Made by a program: the position numbers and the translations under genes
The notes under the pieces: generated by a model
Seen by the model: only the letters and a program-made list of their open reading frames with translations
Database searches by the model: none
What the model was told of the DNA's origin: nothing
Shown: positions 18,020 through 27,015 of the stretch, piece by piece
Layout of the letters: each line of letters opens with the position of its first letter
Position numbering within the stretch: position 1 is the stretch's first letter
NCBI RefSeq assembly: GCF_004359985.1
Contig: NZ_SMRO01000001.1
Location: 372,001 to 436,000 of the forward strand
Source: Paraburkholderia flava
GTDB taxonomy: Bacteria > Pseudomonadota > Gammaproteobacteria > Burkholderiales > Burkholderiaceae
DNA: 64,000 nucleotides
Direction of reading: 5' to 3'

Positions 18020-19236
18020 TTCCTGTGTGATCGCGCGCTGCTCAGCGCGAGCCACACGAACGGCATGGCCGCAGCGATGCCGATACACAGCAGCGTAGCG
18101 AAGCGGATGCCGCCATACGTGTCGAGCAGACCGCCTGCGACCGCGGTGCCGATGCCCCCGCCGATGAACGTCACGACGACCGTGCGCGCGACCAGTGAGC
18201 CGTCCGGATCGATTTCGGACAGGAGCCCAGTCAGAAACGGAATGATGACGAAGAACGCGCAGTTCAATACGAGCTGGCTCACGAAATACGATGTGCCGCC
18301 GTTCGAACCGAAGAAAGCGATCAGCGAGCCGATCATCGCGACTTGAGCAAGCAGGATGATTTTCAACCGGTGCGGTTGGCTTGCGCGTTGAGAAGGAATG
18401 ATCGCACCAGCAAAACCGAGCAACGACGACAGCGACAACAGAATACCGATCGTCGACGTCGACAGTCCTGCTCTCGTGCCGACAATTCCGGCTACCGCCC
18501 ATTGCGATGCCTGCACGCCGTAAATCAGCACGGTGACGGCCCAGATGCTCGACACGAGCTTTTTGGACATCGGCCGATGTGTGCGCACGGTGGCGGCTCG
18601 ATGTGTGTACGCGTCGATGCCGAAGATGACCGGCGACATCAACACAATGGTCGCGACGAGCAGCAGAAAAATCCCGTGTGCAAGCCATGCCTCTGGCAGA
18701 TAGGCGATGACGACGAGCAGGCCGCCGTTGATGATCCCCGCGATCAGATTGATTTGCCCCCACAGGCGGTCCGCCGACTCGCGTTGCGAGATCGCGGATG
18801 CAACGACGACGAAGAGCATGCCTTCGAATATGCCCGACACGCCGCGTGCGATGGCAATGGAGACGACTGTCGGGACCAGCACGCTCGCGGCCTGTCCCGC
18901 GAGCGTACCGAAGAGACCCGCAAGCGTGAAGATGCGTGGTGCGCTTGCGATCCAGCGCGGCAATAACGCGCAACTCAGCGCGATGCCGAGAATCTCCACG
19001 CCTGCGATCTGCGTCGCGATGCCTTCGTCGAGATGGAACCGCAGCATCACGGCGGCGACGATGAACGGTGTGAGGATCATGCCGTTCGTCGCGATCGCGT
19101 ACGCGAGCGACAGCTGCGACACCGCACGACGGCCCAGCTCGGGCCGGAGCGTCGACGGAGCAGCGGGGGCGGACGGGTTCGTCATATCGAAGTGTGCGCC
19201 TTGAGAAGGATCCGTCGAAGTGGAGGGTGCCGTCAT
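18016..19236 (-). CDS. MFS transporter
   Basis: A 406-aa major facilitator with about 12 membrane helices and a polar Ser/Pro/Thr-rich N-terminus of ~40 residues before the first helix (SLAYAIATNGMILTPFIVAAV). It is the last gene of a three-gene minus-strand set with a lactone-oxidase-like FAD enzyme (19266) and an amino-acid deaminase/aldolase (20603). It may import or export the metabolite these enzymes handle. An in-frame ATG at residue 18 (MTNPSAPA) is an alternative start. Confidence 0.85.
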   Translation of the reverse strand: MTAPSTSTDPSQGAHFDMTNPSAPAAPSTLRPELGRRAVSQLSLAYAIATNGMILTPFIVAAVMLRFHLDEGIATQIAGVEILGIALSCALLPRWIASAPRIFTLAGLFGTLAGQAASVLVPTVVSIAIARGVSGIFEGMLFVVVASAISQRESADRLWGQINLIAGIINGGLLVVIAYLPEAWLAHGIFLLLVATIVLMSPVIFGIDAYTHRAATVRTHRPMSKKLVSSIWAVTVLIYGVQASQWAVAGIVGTRAGLSTSTIGILLSLSSLLGFAGAIIPSQRASQPHRLKIILLAQVAMIGSLIAFFGSNGGTSYFVSQLVLNCAFFVIIPFLTGLLSEIDPDGSLVARTVVVTFIGGGIGTAVAGGLLDTYGGIRFATLLCIGIAAAMPFVWLALSSARSHRN

Positions 19237-19265
19237 TTTCGCCTGGTGATCCGGATAGACGTGGG

Positions 19266-20555
19266 CTAGAGACCGAACAGGGTCCGCAGATACGGTGTGA
19301 TGAAATTGCGTTGCGGGTCCATGCGTTCACGCAGTGCGAGAAAGTCGTTCCAGCGCGGATAAAGCGCGGCGAAGTCGCGGCCCTTAAGCGAATGCATTTT
19401 GCCCCAGTGCGGCCGGCCGCCGTGATTCATGCAGATTGCCTGCACGCCGTCGAAATACTGTTCGAACGGCATGCCTCGATACTGGTGGACCGAAATGCGG
19501 ACGCTGTCGCGGCCGTAGTCTGGGCTAAGCCAGATGTCGTCACCCCGGACCCAGCGGTATTCCAGCGGGAACATCAATGGGAATGTCTTGCGCGAAATGA
19601 ACGCGCGAATCTCGCGCAATGCATCGGCGCCACGATCAGCCGGCAGCGACCATTCCATTTCGTTGAAGCGGATGCGGCGCACGGTCGACAGCAGCGAATG
19701 GCTTGCGTCGACCCGTTCGGCAGGCGACGACACGAGCGCCGCGCAGAGCCGGCTGATCGACGGACACAGCGACGGCAGATGTTTGCTCACGCCGCACAGC
19801 AAACCGAATACGCCGTTTTCGAGCACTTCGTCGGTGACGTAGTGCGTCCAGTTCCGGGTGTCGACAGGTTCGTCGGTCAGGTTCCAGATCTTCGTCAGCA
19901 TCGTGTCGGTGTGGGGCAGCCAGTAGAACTCGAACGAACGGTTCTGCCGCGTCATCGCATCCGCCTGCGCGAGGCACGTTTCGAAGTCCATCTTGCCGCG
20001 TGTGAGCTTGAGCCGGTACGACGGGACGAGGCGCAGGCTGATTTCGGTGAGCACACCCAGCACGCCCAGCCCGATCCGGCCGCCTTCGAACAGGTCGGCG
20101 TTTTCGTCGCGCGATGCGACCACATCGCGGCCGTCGGCGGTCGTGAAGCGCAGGCTCGCGATCTGCGTCGCCAGATTGCCGAGCTCGATGCCGGTGCCGT
20201 GCGTGCCGGTACTGGTCGCGCCCGCGATCGATTGCACGTTGATGTCGCCGAGGTTCTCCATCGCGAGTCCATGTGCGGCGAGTTCGCTGCCGAGCGTATA
20301 GAGTCGCGTGCCGGCTCGTACGCGTGCGATGCGCCTGGTGCTATCGACGTCCACGACACCTTGCAGTTTATCCAGCGACACGATTACGCCGTCGGTTTGC
20401 GCGAGCGGTGCGAACGAATGTCCGGCACCCACCACACGCACCGGCATAAGCTTTTGGGCCGCGTCGCGCAGCACATCGACAAGCTCGTCTCGCGACGCAG
20501 GCGTCGCCAGCGTTGCCTGAGGACAACTCACGTAGCCGGACCAGTTACGCCACAT
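19266..20555 (-). CDS. D-arabinono-1,4-lactone oxidase-family FAD enzyme
   Basis: A 429-aa VAO/PCMH-fold flavoprotein. The N-terminal FAD-binding domain (about residues 10-180) contains VRVVGAGHSFAPLAQTDGVIVSLDKL and the GATSTGTHGTG loop. The C-terminal ALO domain ends with HWGKMHSL, the HxxK-type active-site region of aldonolactone oxidases, and NFITPYL. These enzymes oxidise aldono-1,4-lactones such as L-gulono- or D-arabinonolactone with O2 or another acceptor. No signal peptide is visible. It sits between an aldolase-like enzyme and an MFS transporter on the same strand; its true substrate is not known. Confidence 0.85.
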   Translation of the reverse strand: MWRNWSGYVSCPQATLATPASRDELVDVLRDAAQKLMPVRVVGAGHSFAPLAQTDGVIVSLDKLQGVVDVDSTRRIARVRAGTRLYTLGSELAAHGLAMENLGDINVQSIAGATSTGTHGTGIELGNLATQIASLRFTTADGRDVVASRDENADLFEGGRIGLGVLGVLTEISLRLVPSYRLKLTRGKMDFETCLAQADAMTRQNRSFEFYWLPHTDTMLTKIWNLTDEPVDTRNWTHYVTDEVLENGVFGLLCGVSKHLPSLCPSISRLCAALVSSPAERVDASHSLLSTVRRIRFNEMEWSLPADRGADALREIRAFISRKTFPLMFPLEYRWVRGDDIWLSPDYGRDSVRISVHQYRGMPFEQYFDGVQAICMNHGGRPHWGKMHSLKGRDFAALYPRWNDFLALRERMDPQRNFITPYLRTLFGL

Positions 20556-20602
20556 AGCGTTGTTTTTCCATATCGGGTGGGTGGGCTGGAAAGCGTGAGC
20601 GG

Positions 20603-21829
20603 TCAGAAGAAATTCTGTCCCTCTCCGCGATAGGTCGGAATGCAGTCGACGACATGCCCATTCCGGATGAGCAGCAGTTCGTTGAAGCGCTCGCAGAGTT
20701 CGCCCGCTTTTGCATGCCGGAACAGCAGCGGATCGCCGATCTCAATGGAGACCGAACGTGGATGGCACACGGGCGTTTGCACTTCGCCCGCCCCTTCGTT
20801 CACGATCAGGGTGCAGCCTTCAGGCAGCCACGGCTGCGGCAGGCGATTCGTGCCGGCGGGCCCCGATGCGATGTAGCCACCGCCCGAGCACGTGACGATG
20901 CCGTCGCGAGGCCGGCGCGTGACCGGCAACGCGAACCCTGCGGCGGGCTGCGTGCGAAAGGCGGTGTAGTGATCGAACAGTGTGGGCGTATAAAGACCCG
21001 AGCCCATCGCGAGTTCGGTGACCGACGCGTCGCTGCGCGTACTTTCGATGCTGCCGGTGCCGCCGCCGTTGACGAAGCGCAGCGAATGGCCAGCAGCGGC
21101 CAGCGCGTGCACGACGTTGCTGCGTCGCCCATTGGTCTCGCGAATCGATCGGCGTTTCAGATACCGGATGACGCTATTTTTTAACGACTGGCCCGGTACG
21201 CTGTCCATCAGCCCGGCGATCTGACCTTCGTAGCCCATCAACCCGTCAAGCCGCACGTTGGGCCGGCGGGCGATGTCGTTCGCCAATGCGATTGCGCTTG
21301 CGACGTCGCGCACCGGCGATCGATACACACCAAAGTAAATGCCCGGGAACGATGAAGACATGTCGAGATCGATCGACAGCGGCATTGCGACGCCCTCGCG
21401 GCGAGCAAGCACATCGATGCATTCGACCTGCTGCGGACAGTCGACCATCAGCGTGATCGAACGGCCGGCGCGTAACTGTTCGGCGACCGCTCGAAGCGCA
21501 GACGGCTCGACCGACGGATACGCGACCACGAGGTCGTCGAAGCCCTGGGTCGCCAGCCACGCCGCTTCCATCGGCGAATAGCACAGCAGGCCGCGCATGA
21601 GCGGACTACTCGCGAGCGCGAGCCGGATGATGCCGACCGCTCGCACGGACTTCGTGACGAGACGGAGCGGTAGATTGGCCGCGCGTCGACGGATATCGGC
21701 GAGATTCGCCGCCAGGCTATCGAGATCGACGAATGCAGCCGGCAGACGATGGCCGCGTAGCGCGTCACGGTAGTACGCGTAGTCGCGTGCCGGTTGTTCC
21801 TCTGCAGGAAAAGGCGAAACGCCGCTCAT
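20603..21829 (-). CDS. Amino-acid deaminase/aldolase (alanine-racemase-N fold, PLP)
   Basis: A 408-aa protein with an alanine-racemase-like TIM barrel. The PLP lysine lies in PLRLVTKSVRA (near residue 60), followed by GLLCYSPMEAAWLA and LDGLMGYEGQIAG; the C-terminal domain resembles D-threonine aldolase/D-serine dehydratase proteins (LPEGCTLIVNEGAGEVQTPVC). ATG 21829 matches the family start; an in-frame extension to 21907 is not supported. It is likely the first gene of the operon with the lactone oxidase and MFS transporter. Members of this family are annotated as amino acid deaminase/aldolase, but few have been assayed. Confidence 0.8.
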   Translation of the reverse strand: MSGVSPFPAEEQPARDYAYYRDALRGHRLPAAFVDLDSLAANLADIRRRAANLPLRLVTKSVRAVGIIRLALASSPLMRGLLCYSPMEAAWLATQGFDDLVVAYPSVEPSALRAVAEQLRAGRSITLMVDCPQQVECIDVLARREGVAMPLSIDLDMSSSFPGIYFGVYRSPVRDVASAIALANDIARRPNVRLDGLMGYEGQIAGLMDSVPGQSLKNSVIRYLKRRSIRETNGRRSNVVHALAAAGHSLRFVNGGGTGSIESTRSDASVTELAMGSGLYTPTLFDHYTAFRTQPAAGFALPVTRRPRDGIVTCSGGGYIASGPAGTNRLPQPWLPEGCTLIVNEGAGEVQTPVCHPRSVSIEIGDPLLFRHAKAGELCERFNELLLIRNGHVVDCIPTYRGEGQNFF

Positions 21830-22238
21830 GAGGGTTTCTGTTTGTCGTGGATTAGCCGGTGACGCTGCGATTCGATGCCGCTTTAAGGCGGGATCGCCCT
21901 GTCTCACTGTGGGGTGAGCGCAGTGTGAGAGTAGCCATCGTCAAAATGACGACCAAGGGTAGAGGCGGCCTTTGGATGGGTCTAATCCGGCCAGCGGCGG
22001 TGGGTGTGGGGCGATCGTCACGGTGACGCCCGGTGCCTGTCTGCCGACGCTTGCGGTCGGTGAATGGAGGATGTGCCGCCGGCGTCGGCATGCGGCGCTA
22101 CCGGGGGGCGACGGCGCCGTCGCCTTCGTGTTCAAGGGAGGGACAGAGGATACGGCACCGGACACGATGCCGGATTCAACGCAGGCGTGTGTCAAACGCA
22201 GAAAGCTGTGTCAGGCGCCAGGCGCCAGGCGCCAGGCG
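21830..22238. other. Gene-free region with palindromes and a short tandem repeat
   Basis: 409 bp between the aldolase start and the end of cobJ, holding the promoter of the 21829-18016 operon. It contains a perfect 18-bp palindrome (GGCGACGGCGCCGTCGCC, 22107-22124), a perfect CGTCAC-g-GTGACG inverted repeat (22016-22028) and a GTGAG-containing imperfect repeat near 21903-21929. A 7-bp tandem repeat (CAGGCGC x3 plus CAGGCGT) at 22212-22239 abuts the cobJ stop. ORFs here are short, overlap one another and show no family features. Confidence 0.5.
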
Positions 22239-22239
22239 T
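22212..22239. repeat. 7-bp tandem repeat at the 3' end of cbiG/cobJ
   Basis: Four tandem copies of CAGGCGC, the last ending in T, at 22212-22239. The last base of the array is the last base of the cobJ stop codon. Such arrays change copy number easily but here lie outside the reading frame. Confidence 0.7.
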
Positions 22240-23930
22240 CACGGGTACGAACGCGGCGTATACACCCACTCGCCACCATCGCCGCGCGCAAACCCTCTCG
22301 TCGTCGTCGACCCGACGATCACCATCGTCCGCATATCGACGTCGCTGCTGCGCAGCTCGCCGAGCGTGGTCGTCGTGAGCGTGCCACCCGGCCTGCCGAT
22401 ATCGCGTCCCAGCACGACACGCGTCGCGGGCGTCCGGTACTCGCGGACGATATCGAGCGCGGTATCCAGTTGCCACGGCCGCGCACGCGACACCGGGTTG
22501 TAGAACGCCATCACCAGATCGGCCTGCGCTGCGTGTCTAAGCCGCGTCTCGATGATCGACCACGGCTTCAGATTGTCCGACAGCGACAGCACGCAGAAAT
22601 CGTGGCCTAGCGGCGCACCGGCTTGCGCAGCGGTCGCCATGGCAGCCGATACGCCCGGCACCATGCGCAACTCGACTTGTGCCCAACGGGGATCGTCGGA
22701 TGTATCGAGCGCTTCGAGCACCGCCGCCGCCATCGCAAACACGCCAGGGTCGCCCGACGATACGACGACCGCCGCGCGTCCTTCCGTCGCGAGTTCGAAA
22801 GCGTGGCGTGCGCGCTGCAATTCCTCGCGATTGTCGGTCGCGTGTACGCGCTGGTTGTCGCGGAACGGGCCAGCCATGTTCACGTACGTCGCGTAGCCGA
22901 GGATATCGGTGGCGTCTATGAGTGCGTCGCGCGCGGCGGGCACGAGTAGATCGGCGGAGCCTGGGCCCAGGCCGATCACGGTCACGCTGCCGCGTGGGCG
23001 GCCGATCGTCGCGATGTCTAACGGCGCGTCGGCGATCGCGAGCGTGACCGACGAGGTTGCCTCGTGCAGTACGTTGTGCGGAACAGTCAGCGCGGCTGCA
23101 AGCAATTGGTCCGCGTCGGCATCGAGGTCGATAAAACGCAGCGGCACGGCGAGTGCCTGTGCGGCATCGGCAAGCGCCGTATCGGTGCAACGTGCAGCGG
23201 GCGCGAGCAGAGCGGCGAGCGCAGCATGCGCAACGTGGTGTGCTTGCAGTGCATCGAGCACCAGCTGTTCGACGTCGTCTCTAATACCACCGATCGCCGC
23301 AACCACACTCCGCGGATGAATCAACAAAGTATCCGCCGACGCATCGACGAACGGCGTCACGCGAATCGCCCGCTGCGCAGAAGCATCGCGCGGCAGCGCC
23401 GCATCGTCGAGCCACGGCGCGTCGCCTTCGATGCGCGTCGTCTCGCCTGCCAGCAGATCGGAGACGAAGCGCTTGCCGTGCGCGAGATCCGCGAGTGCAT
23501 AACCTTCCGGCGGATTCAGCACACAGGTGCCGAAACGCAGTTCGCCGCTCGTCGTGATCGCGGGTGCGATGCCGAGCGCGGCCGCGATATCGCGTGCGAG
23601 CACGTTGACACCCGCGAGCCCGCCGAGCAGCGGCACGACCGCGCTGCCGTCTTCCGCGACCGCGAGCACCGGCGGCTCCGCGCCCTTGTTCGCGAGCAGC
23701 GGCGCGACGCAGCGGATCACGATGCCGGCCGCGCACAACGCGACGATCGGCGTGCCGCGCGCGTACAGCTCGCGCAGATGCGCGGCGAGTTCCGTGTAGC
23801 CGACGTCCGCTTCGACACGGCCCGCGAGTCCATGCACCTGCGAACCCGGACAGCATGCCTGCACACGACGCGCGACATCGAGCGCACCGACGCCGAGAAT
23901 CACGATCGCCGGCGGCATCATCCCTGCCAT
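22239..23930 (-). CDS. cobJ: CbiG-like/CobJ fusion: precorrin-3B C17-methyltransferase
   Basis: A 563-aa two-part protein. Residues about 1-310 resemble CbiG: the N-terminal half ([19 protein letters not shown]...ITTSGE) and a CobE/CbiG-C-like half ([11 protein letters not shown]...). The usual SGHxGGAN block reads GGLAGVN and the CobE Cys is absent, so the hydrolase part may be degenerate. Residues about 315-563 are a tetrapyrrole methylase of the CobJ/CbiH type ([42 protein letters not shown]) that methylates C17 and drives ring contraction. It is the last gene of cobG-cobH-cobI-cobJ and overlaps cobI by 13 nt. Confidence 0.93.
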   Translation of the reverse strand: MAGMMPPAIVILGVGALDVARRVQACCPGSQVHGLAGRVEADVGYTELAAHLRELYARGTPIVALCAAGIVIRCVAPLLANKGAEPPVLAVAEDGSAVVPLLGGLAGVNVLARDIAAALGIAPAITTSGELRFGTCVLNPPEGYALADLAHGKRFVSDLLAGETTRIEGDAPWLDDAALPRDASAQRAIRVTPFVDASADTLLIHPRSVVAAIGGIRDDVEQLVLDALQAHHVAHAALAALLAPAARCTDTALADAAQALAVPLRFIDLDADADQLLAAALTVPHNVLHEATSSVTLAIADAPLDIATIGRPRGSVTVIGLGPGSADLLVPAARDALIDATDILGYATYVNMAGPFRDNQRVHATDNREELQRARHAFELATEGRAAVVVSSGDPGVFAMAAAVLEALDTSDDPRWAQVELRMVPGVSAAMATAAQAGAPLGHDFCVLSLSDNLKPWSIIETRLRHAAQADLVMAFYNPVSRARPWQLDTALDIVREYRTPATRVVLGRDIGRPGGTLTTTTLGELRSSDVDMRTMVIVGSTTTRGFARGDGGEWVYTPRSYP

Positions 23931-24652
23931 TTTTGCCCCGGCACGACGAGTAGCGAGAAGTAGGGCGACGCCATCGGATCGACGTCCGCGAGCGGCACGA
24001 TGCGCTGGTTTGCCATCGTCGCGCGCTCGACGTACAGCGCGCGTTTCGCGAGCCCGAGTTCGTCGAGTACGCGTCTTACCTTGTCGAAATTGCGACCGAG
24101 CTTCATCACGACGGCTGCGTCCGCATCCGCGAGACGGCGCCGCAATTCGGCTTCGGGCAATACACCCGACAGCACTGCAAGCGACTGGTTGCGATAAACG
24201 AGCGGCGCGCCGAGTACGGCGGCGCCGCCGAGCATCGAGCAGACGCCGGGCACGACTTCGGTTTCGAAACGCGCGGCGAGCCGGTCGTGCAGATACATAT
24301 ACGAGCCATAGAAAAACGGATCGCCTTCGCAGATCACCGCGACGTCGCGACCCGCGTCGAGATGCCCGGCGACGATCGCGGCAGCAGTGTCGTAGAAGTC
24401 GGCGATGATCGCTTCATACGATAGCGGCGGTTCGAGCGCTTCGGTCGTCACCGGATAGACGAGCGGCAGGTGCGTCTGTGCATCGTCGAGATGCGCCTCG
24501 ACGATCCCGAACGCGTTACCTTTTTTGCCCTTCGCGACGAAATACGCGACGACAGGTGCCGCTTTCAGCAGTCGCACGGCTTTGAGCGTCAGCAGTTCGG
24601 GGTCGCCTGGACCAACGCCGATGCCGAACAGGCGTCCCTTACCCGTACTCAT
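23918..24652 (-). CDS. cobI: Precorrin-2 C20-methyltransferase CobI
   Basis: A 244-aa tetrapyrrole methylase. The N-terminal [20 protein letters not shown] and the [19 protein letters not shown] and VVPGVCSML segments are typical of CobI/CbiL. It transfers methyl from SAM to C20 of precorrin-2. ATG 24652 overlaps the cobH stop by 4 nt (ATGA); longer in-frame extensions overlap cobH and are rejected. The 3' end overlaps cobJ by 13 nt, so translation is coupled on both sides. Confidence 0.95.
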   Translation of the reverse strand: MSTGKGRLFGIGVGPGDPELLTLKAVRLLKAAPVVAYFVAKGKKGNAFGIVEAHLDDAQTHLPLVYPVTTEALEPPLSYEAIIADFYDTAAAIVAGHLDAGRDVAVICEGDPFFYGSYMYLHDRLAARFETEVVPGVCSMLGGAAVLGAPLVYRNQSLAVLSGVLPEAELRRRLADADAAVVMKLGRNFDKVRRVLDELGLAKRALYVERATMANQRIVPLADVDPMASPYFSLLVVPGQKWQG

Positions 24653-25275
24653 TCGACCTCCGACGCAAGCGCGTTCACCGCTGCGGCAACCATCGCGCTG
24701 CCGCCGCGTCGTCCCGCGACGATCACCCACGGCACGTCATAACCACCTGACGCGAGCAGCGCCTTCGATTCCGCCGCACCGACGAAGCCGACCGCAAAAC
24801 CAAGAATCAACGCGGGTCGCGGTGCGCCCGCATCGAGCAGATCGAGCAGATGGAACAGCGCGGTCGGCGCATTGCCGATCGCGACGACGCTGCCTTCGAG
24901 ATGCGGTCGCCACAGCTCGACCGCCACAGCCGAGCGCGTGTTGCCGAACTGCTTCGCAAGGTCGGGCACGGTTGCATCGCCGAGCGTGCACAGCACCGGG
25001 TTATTCGCCGGCAGTCGCGCACGCGTGATGCCTTCGGCGACCATTCGCGCATCGCAGAGAATCGGCGCGCCGGACGCAAGCGCATTGCGGCCCGCGTGTC
25101 CTGCGCCCTCGGAAAAACGCAGATCGTCGACGATGTCGATCATGCCGCACGCGTGGATCACGCGGACCGCGAGCTTTTCGAGGTCGGGCGGCACGCGCGA
25201 CAGATCGGCTTCCGCGCGGATCGTCGCAAACGACTGGCGATAGATCTGCTGGCCGTCGCGAAGGTAGTCATGCAT
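24649..25275 (-). CDS. cobH: Precorrin-8X methylmutase CobH
   Basis: A 208-aa CobH/CbiC protein that moves the methyl group from C11 to C12, giving hydrogenobyrinate. Diagnostic segments are [18 protein letters not shown] (with the catalytic His), [21 protein letters not shown] and the C-terminal [18 protein letters not shown]...[20 protein letters not shown] region. It overlaps cobG by 8 nt upstream and cobI by 4 nt downstream. Confidence 0.96.
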   Translation of the reverse strand: MHDYLRDGQQIYRQSFATIRAEADLSRVPPDLEKLAVRVIHACGMIDIVDDLRFSEGAGHAGRNALASGAPILCDARMVAEGITRARLPANNPVLCTLGDATVPDLAKQFGNTRSAVAVELWRPHLEGSVVAIGNAPTALFHLLDLLDAGAPRPALILGFAVGFVGAAESKALLASGGYDVPWVIVAGRRGGSAMVAAAVNALASEVE

Positions 25276-26662
25276 CGGTGTGGCTCCGGGACGGTCGCGC
25301 GAGTAGCGCGGCGGCCTGTTCGATAGTCAGGTGGTGCGCGATGGGGATGCCGAAGCGGTCGGCGCCGCCCACGCTCGCGCGTTGATACAGGTCATAGCAG
25401 CCGGGCGCGGTTGCGAGCAGCGTGTGCGGTGCGCAATGCGCGGCCGCGCAGGAGCGCGGGCAGCCGCTTAGGTGGACGGCATCGTCTGCGCTCGTGTCGG
25501 GAAGAAGGGTGGCGAGATGCAATGCGTCGGCTTTTGTGTCGGCGGCGCTTTTCGTGCAACCGGTCGAACCGGCGCATGCGATCAGCCGCACGTAGGGATG
25601 CGACGGCTCGCACGCGAGGCCGAGTGCGCGCAGGCTATCGAGTACGGCGGGCACTGCATCGTCGGCGACGTCGGGGATGAGCACGCTTTGCCACGGTGTG
25701 ACATGTAGCGTTCCGTTGCCGTGTTCTGATACGAGCGCGGCCAGCTTAACCAGCGTGCACGTATCGAGCCGCCCGAGCGCCGGCTGCCCGCCGACGTGAG
25801 ACAGCTTTGAATCGCGTTGCCGATGAGCGCCGACGCGCAACGACGGCGATGCTGGTGCACGGGTCCATGCGGCGACAGCGGGATCGTCGTGCAAAGCAAT
25901 GTCTGCTCGTTCGGCCGCGCGTTGCAATAACGCGGAGGCGTCGTAGCTGGCGAGCACGTCGCGCATTCGCGTGTCGTCAGAGCCGCTGACGTCCAGGAAC
26001 GTATGCAGCAACGCTTCGACGAAAACGGGTAGATCGGCAGCGGCCACTGACGCAAGTGCGCTGCCCGGCACCGACAACGGACAGCCCGCAAGACCCACCG
26101 CGTACCGCGCACGATCCGCATCGCCGACTGCCGAATCCATTGCCGAAAACCACACATCGTGCGGATGATCGACCGCCATCAAGCGTTCACCGCCGTCGAG
26201 CATCAGCGCGAATTTCGGCGACAACGCCGCGAAGCGCGGCTCGCGTTGCAGTCGCGAAAGCAACGCAGCGGCGAGTGGCCGCGTGTCGTCGAGCGCCTGC
26301 GGATCGCGGCCTGCGAGCGGGCTCGTCATCACGTTGCGACGTTCATCGGCGTGCGCGTTGTTCGGATCCTGCGTACCGGGGCCGGTCTGCATCAGCGCCG
26401 CAACGAGCGAGGTCTCGTGACCCGCCCGCACGCCGCGCAACTGCAGGTTCGCGCGATTGGTCAACTCGACGATACCAGCCGTGTGCAGATCGGCGGCCTG
26501 TGCGACCGCGACCGCATCGCGCGCATGCAGTTCGCCGCCCGGCAGCTTGATCCGGCAGAGCCCGCCGTCGCGTGCGGCAACGATGCGCGCAAGCGACGGA
26601 CACGCCGACGCGCGCGGCGCAGACCGTGCATCGACAGCAGCAGGGGACAAAACTCGATTCAA
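25268..26662 (-). CDS. cobG: Precorrin-3B synthase CobG
   Basis: A 464-aa protein of the sulfite/nitrite reductase-like superfamily. N-terminal ferredoxin-like half (DGGLCRIKLPGG, ELTNRANLQLRGV) and a C-terminal half with the Fe4S4 cysteines in IACAGSTGCTK and LSGCPRSCAAAHC. In known pathways CobG uses O2 to hydroxylate C20 and form the ring-A lactone, so this is a marker of the aerobic route. It is the first gene of the minus-strand cob operon, directly behind the second cobalamin riboswitch. Confidence 0.94.
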   Translation of the reverse strand: MNRVLSPAAVDARSAPRASACPSLARIVAARDGGLCRIKLPGGELHARDAVAVAQAADLHTAGIVELTNRANLQLRGVRAGHETSLVAALMQTGPGTQDPNNAHADERRNVMTSPLAGRDPQALDDTRPLAAALLSRLQREPRFAALSPKFALMLDGGERLMAVDHPHDVWFSAMDSAVGDADRARYAVGLAGCPLSVPGSALASVAAADLPVFVEALLHTFLDVSGSDDTRMRDVLASYDASALLQRAAERADIALHDDPAVAAWTRAPASPSLRVGAHRQRDSKLSHVGGQPALGRLDTCTLVKLAALVSEHGNGTLHVTPWQSVLIPDVADDAVPAVLDSLRALGLACEPSHPYVRLIACAGSTGCTKSAADTKADALHLATLLPDTSADDAVHLSGCPRSCAAAHCAPHTLLATAPGCYDLYQRASVGGADRFGIPIAHHLTIEQAAALLARPSRSHTDA

Positions 26663-26763
26663 GCGATTACCGGTTTAGCGTCGCGCGACGGCCCGGTGTT
26701 GCCTCGACAGGAAGCAACGCGGCATCGGTACACCCCGCCCGATGATGGCTGGCACGAACAGTG
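26663..26763 (-). promoter_or_regulatory. Riboswitch expression platform / cobG leader
   Basis: About 100 nt between the aptamer and cobG. On the minus strand it includes GTGTACCGATGCCGCG and a GAGGCAACACCGGGCC segment able to pair with nearby GC-rich sequence. No clear T-tract terminator is seen, so translational control of cobG is more likely. Confidence 0.4.
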
Positions 26764-26917
26764 TTGCCGGCAGGTTTCCTGGCTTGCAGGTCGTGGTCCG
26801 CGCGTGCCTTCCCGAATGAATCAGTGGCGTGTGGAGCGCGGACTCGCTGCATACAGTTGCGGGGGCAGCCACAGTGTCGCTGTGTTCCCTTTTAGGCCCC
26901 GAAGGGCACCGGCGAGG
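26764..26917 (-). ncRNA. Cobalamin riboswitch upstream of cobG
   Basis: Read on the minus strand, the blocks occur in order: GGTGCCCTTCGGGGCC, TAAAAGGGAACAC (26882-26894), CTGCCCCCGCAAC (26856-26868), GCCACTGATTCATTCGGGAAGG (as separate GCCACTG and GGGAAGG boxes, 26807-26828), and AAGCCAGGAAACCTGCCGGC (26766-26784 region). This is a close match to the B12 aptamer, closer than the copy at 8139. It should repress cobG-cobH-cobI-cobJ in response to adenosylcobalamin. Confidence 0.95.
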
Positions 26918-27015
26918 CTGTATTATGCCTTCTTTCTCCGGCGCTTCGATCGCATGCGCAGCACGCATGCGTCGGCACGCAGCCGGAACTGAAACGACAT
27001 GATGAGGATGGCGGG

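Noticed and set aside
22212..22239. 7-bp tandem array as a phase-variation switch
   Set aside because: It lies outside the coding frame after the cobJ stop and far from the facing promoter, so copy-number change would not shift a reading frame.
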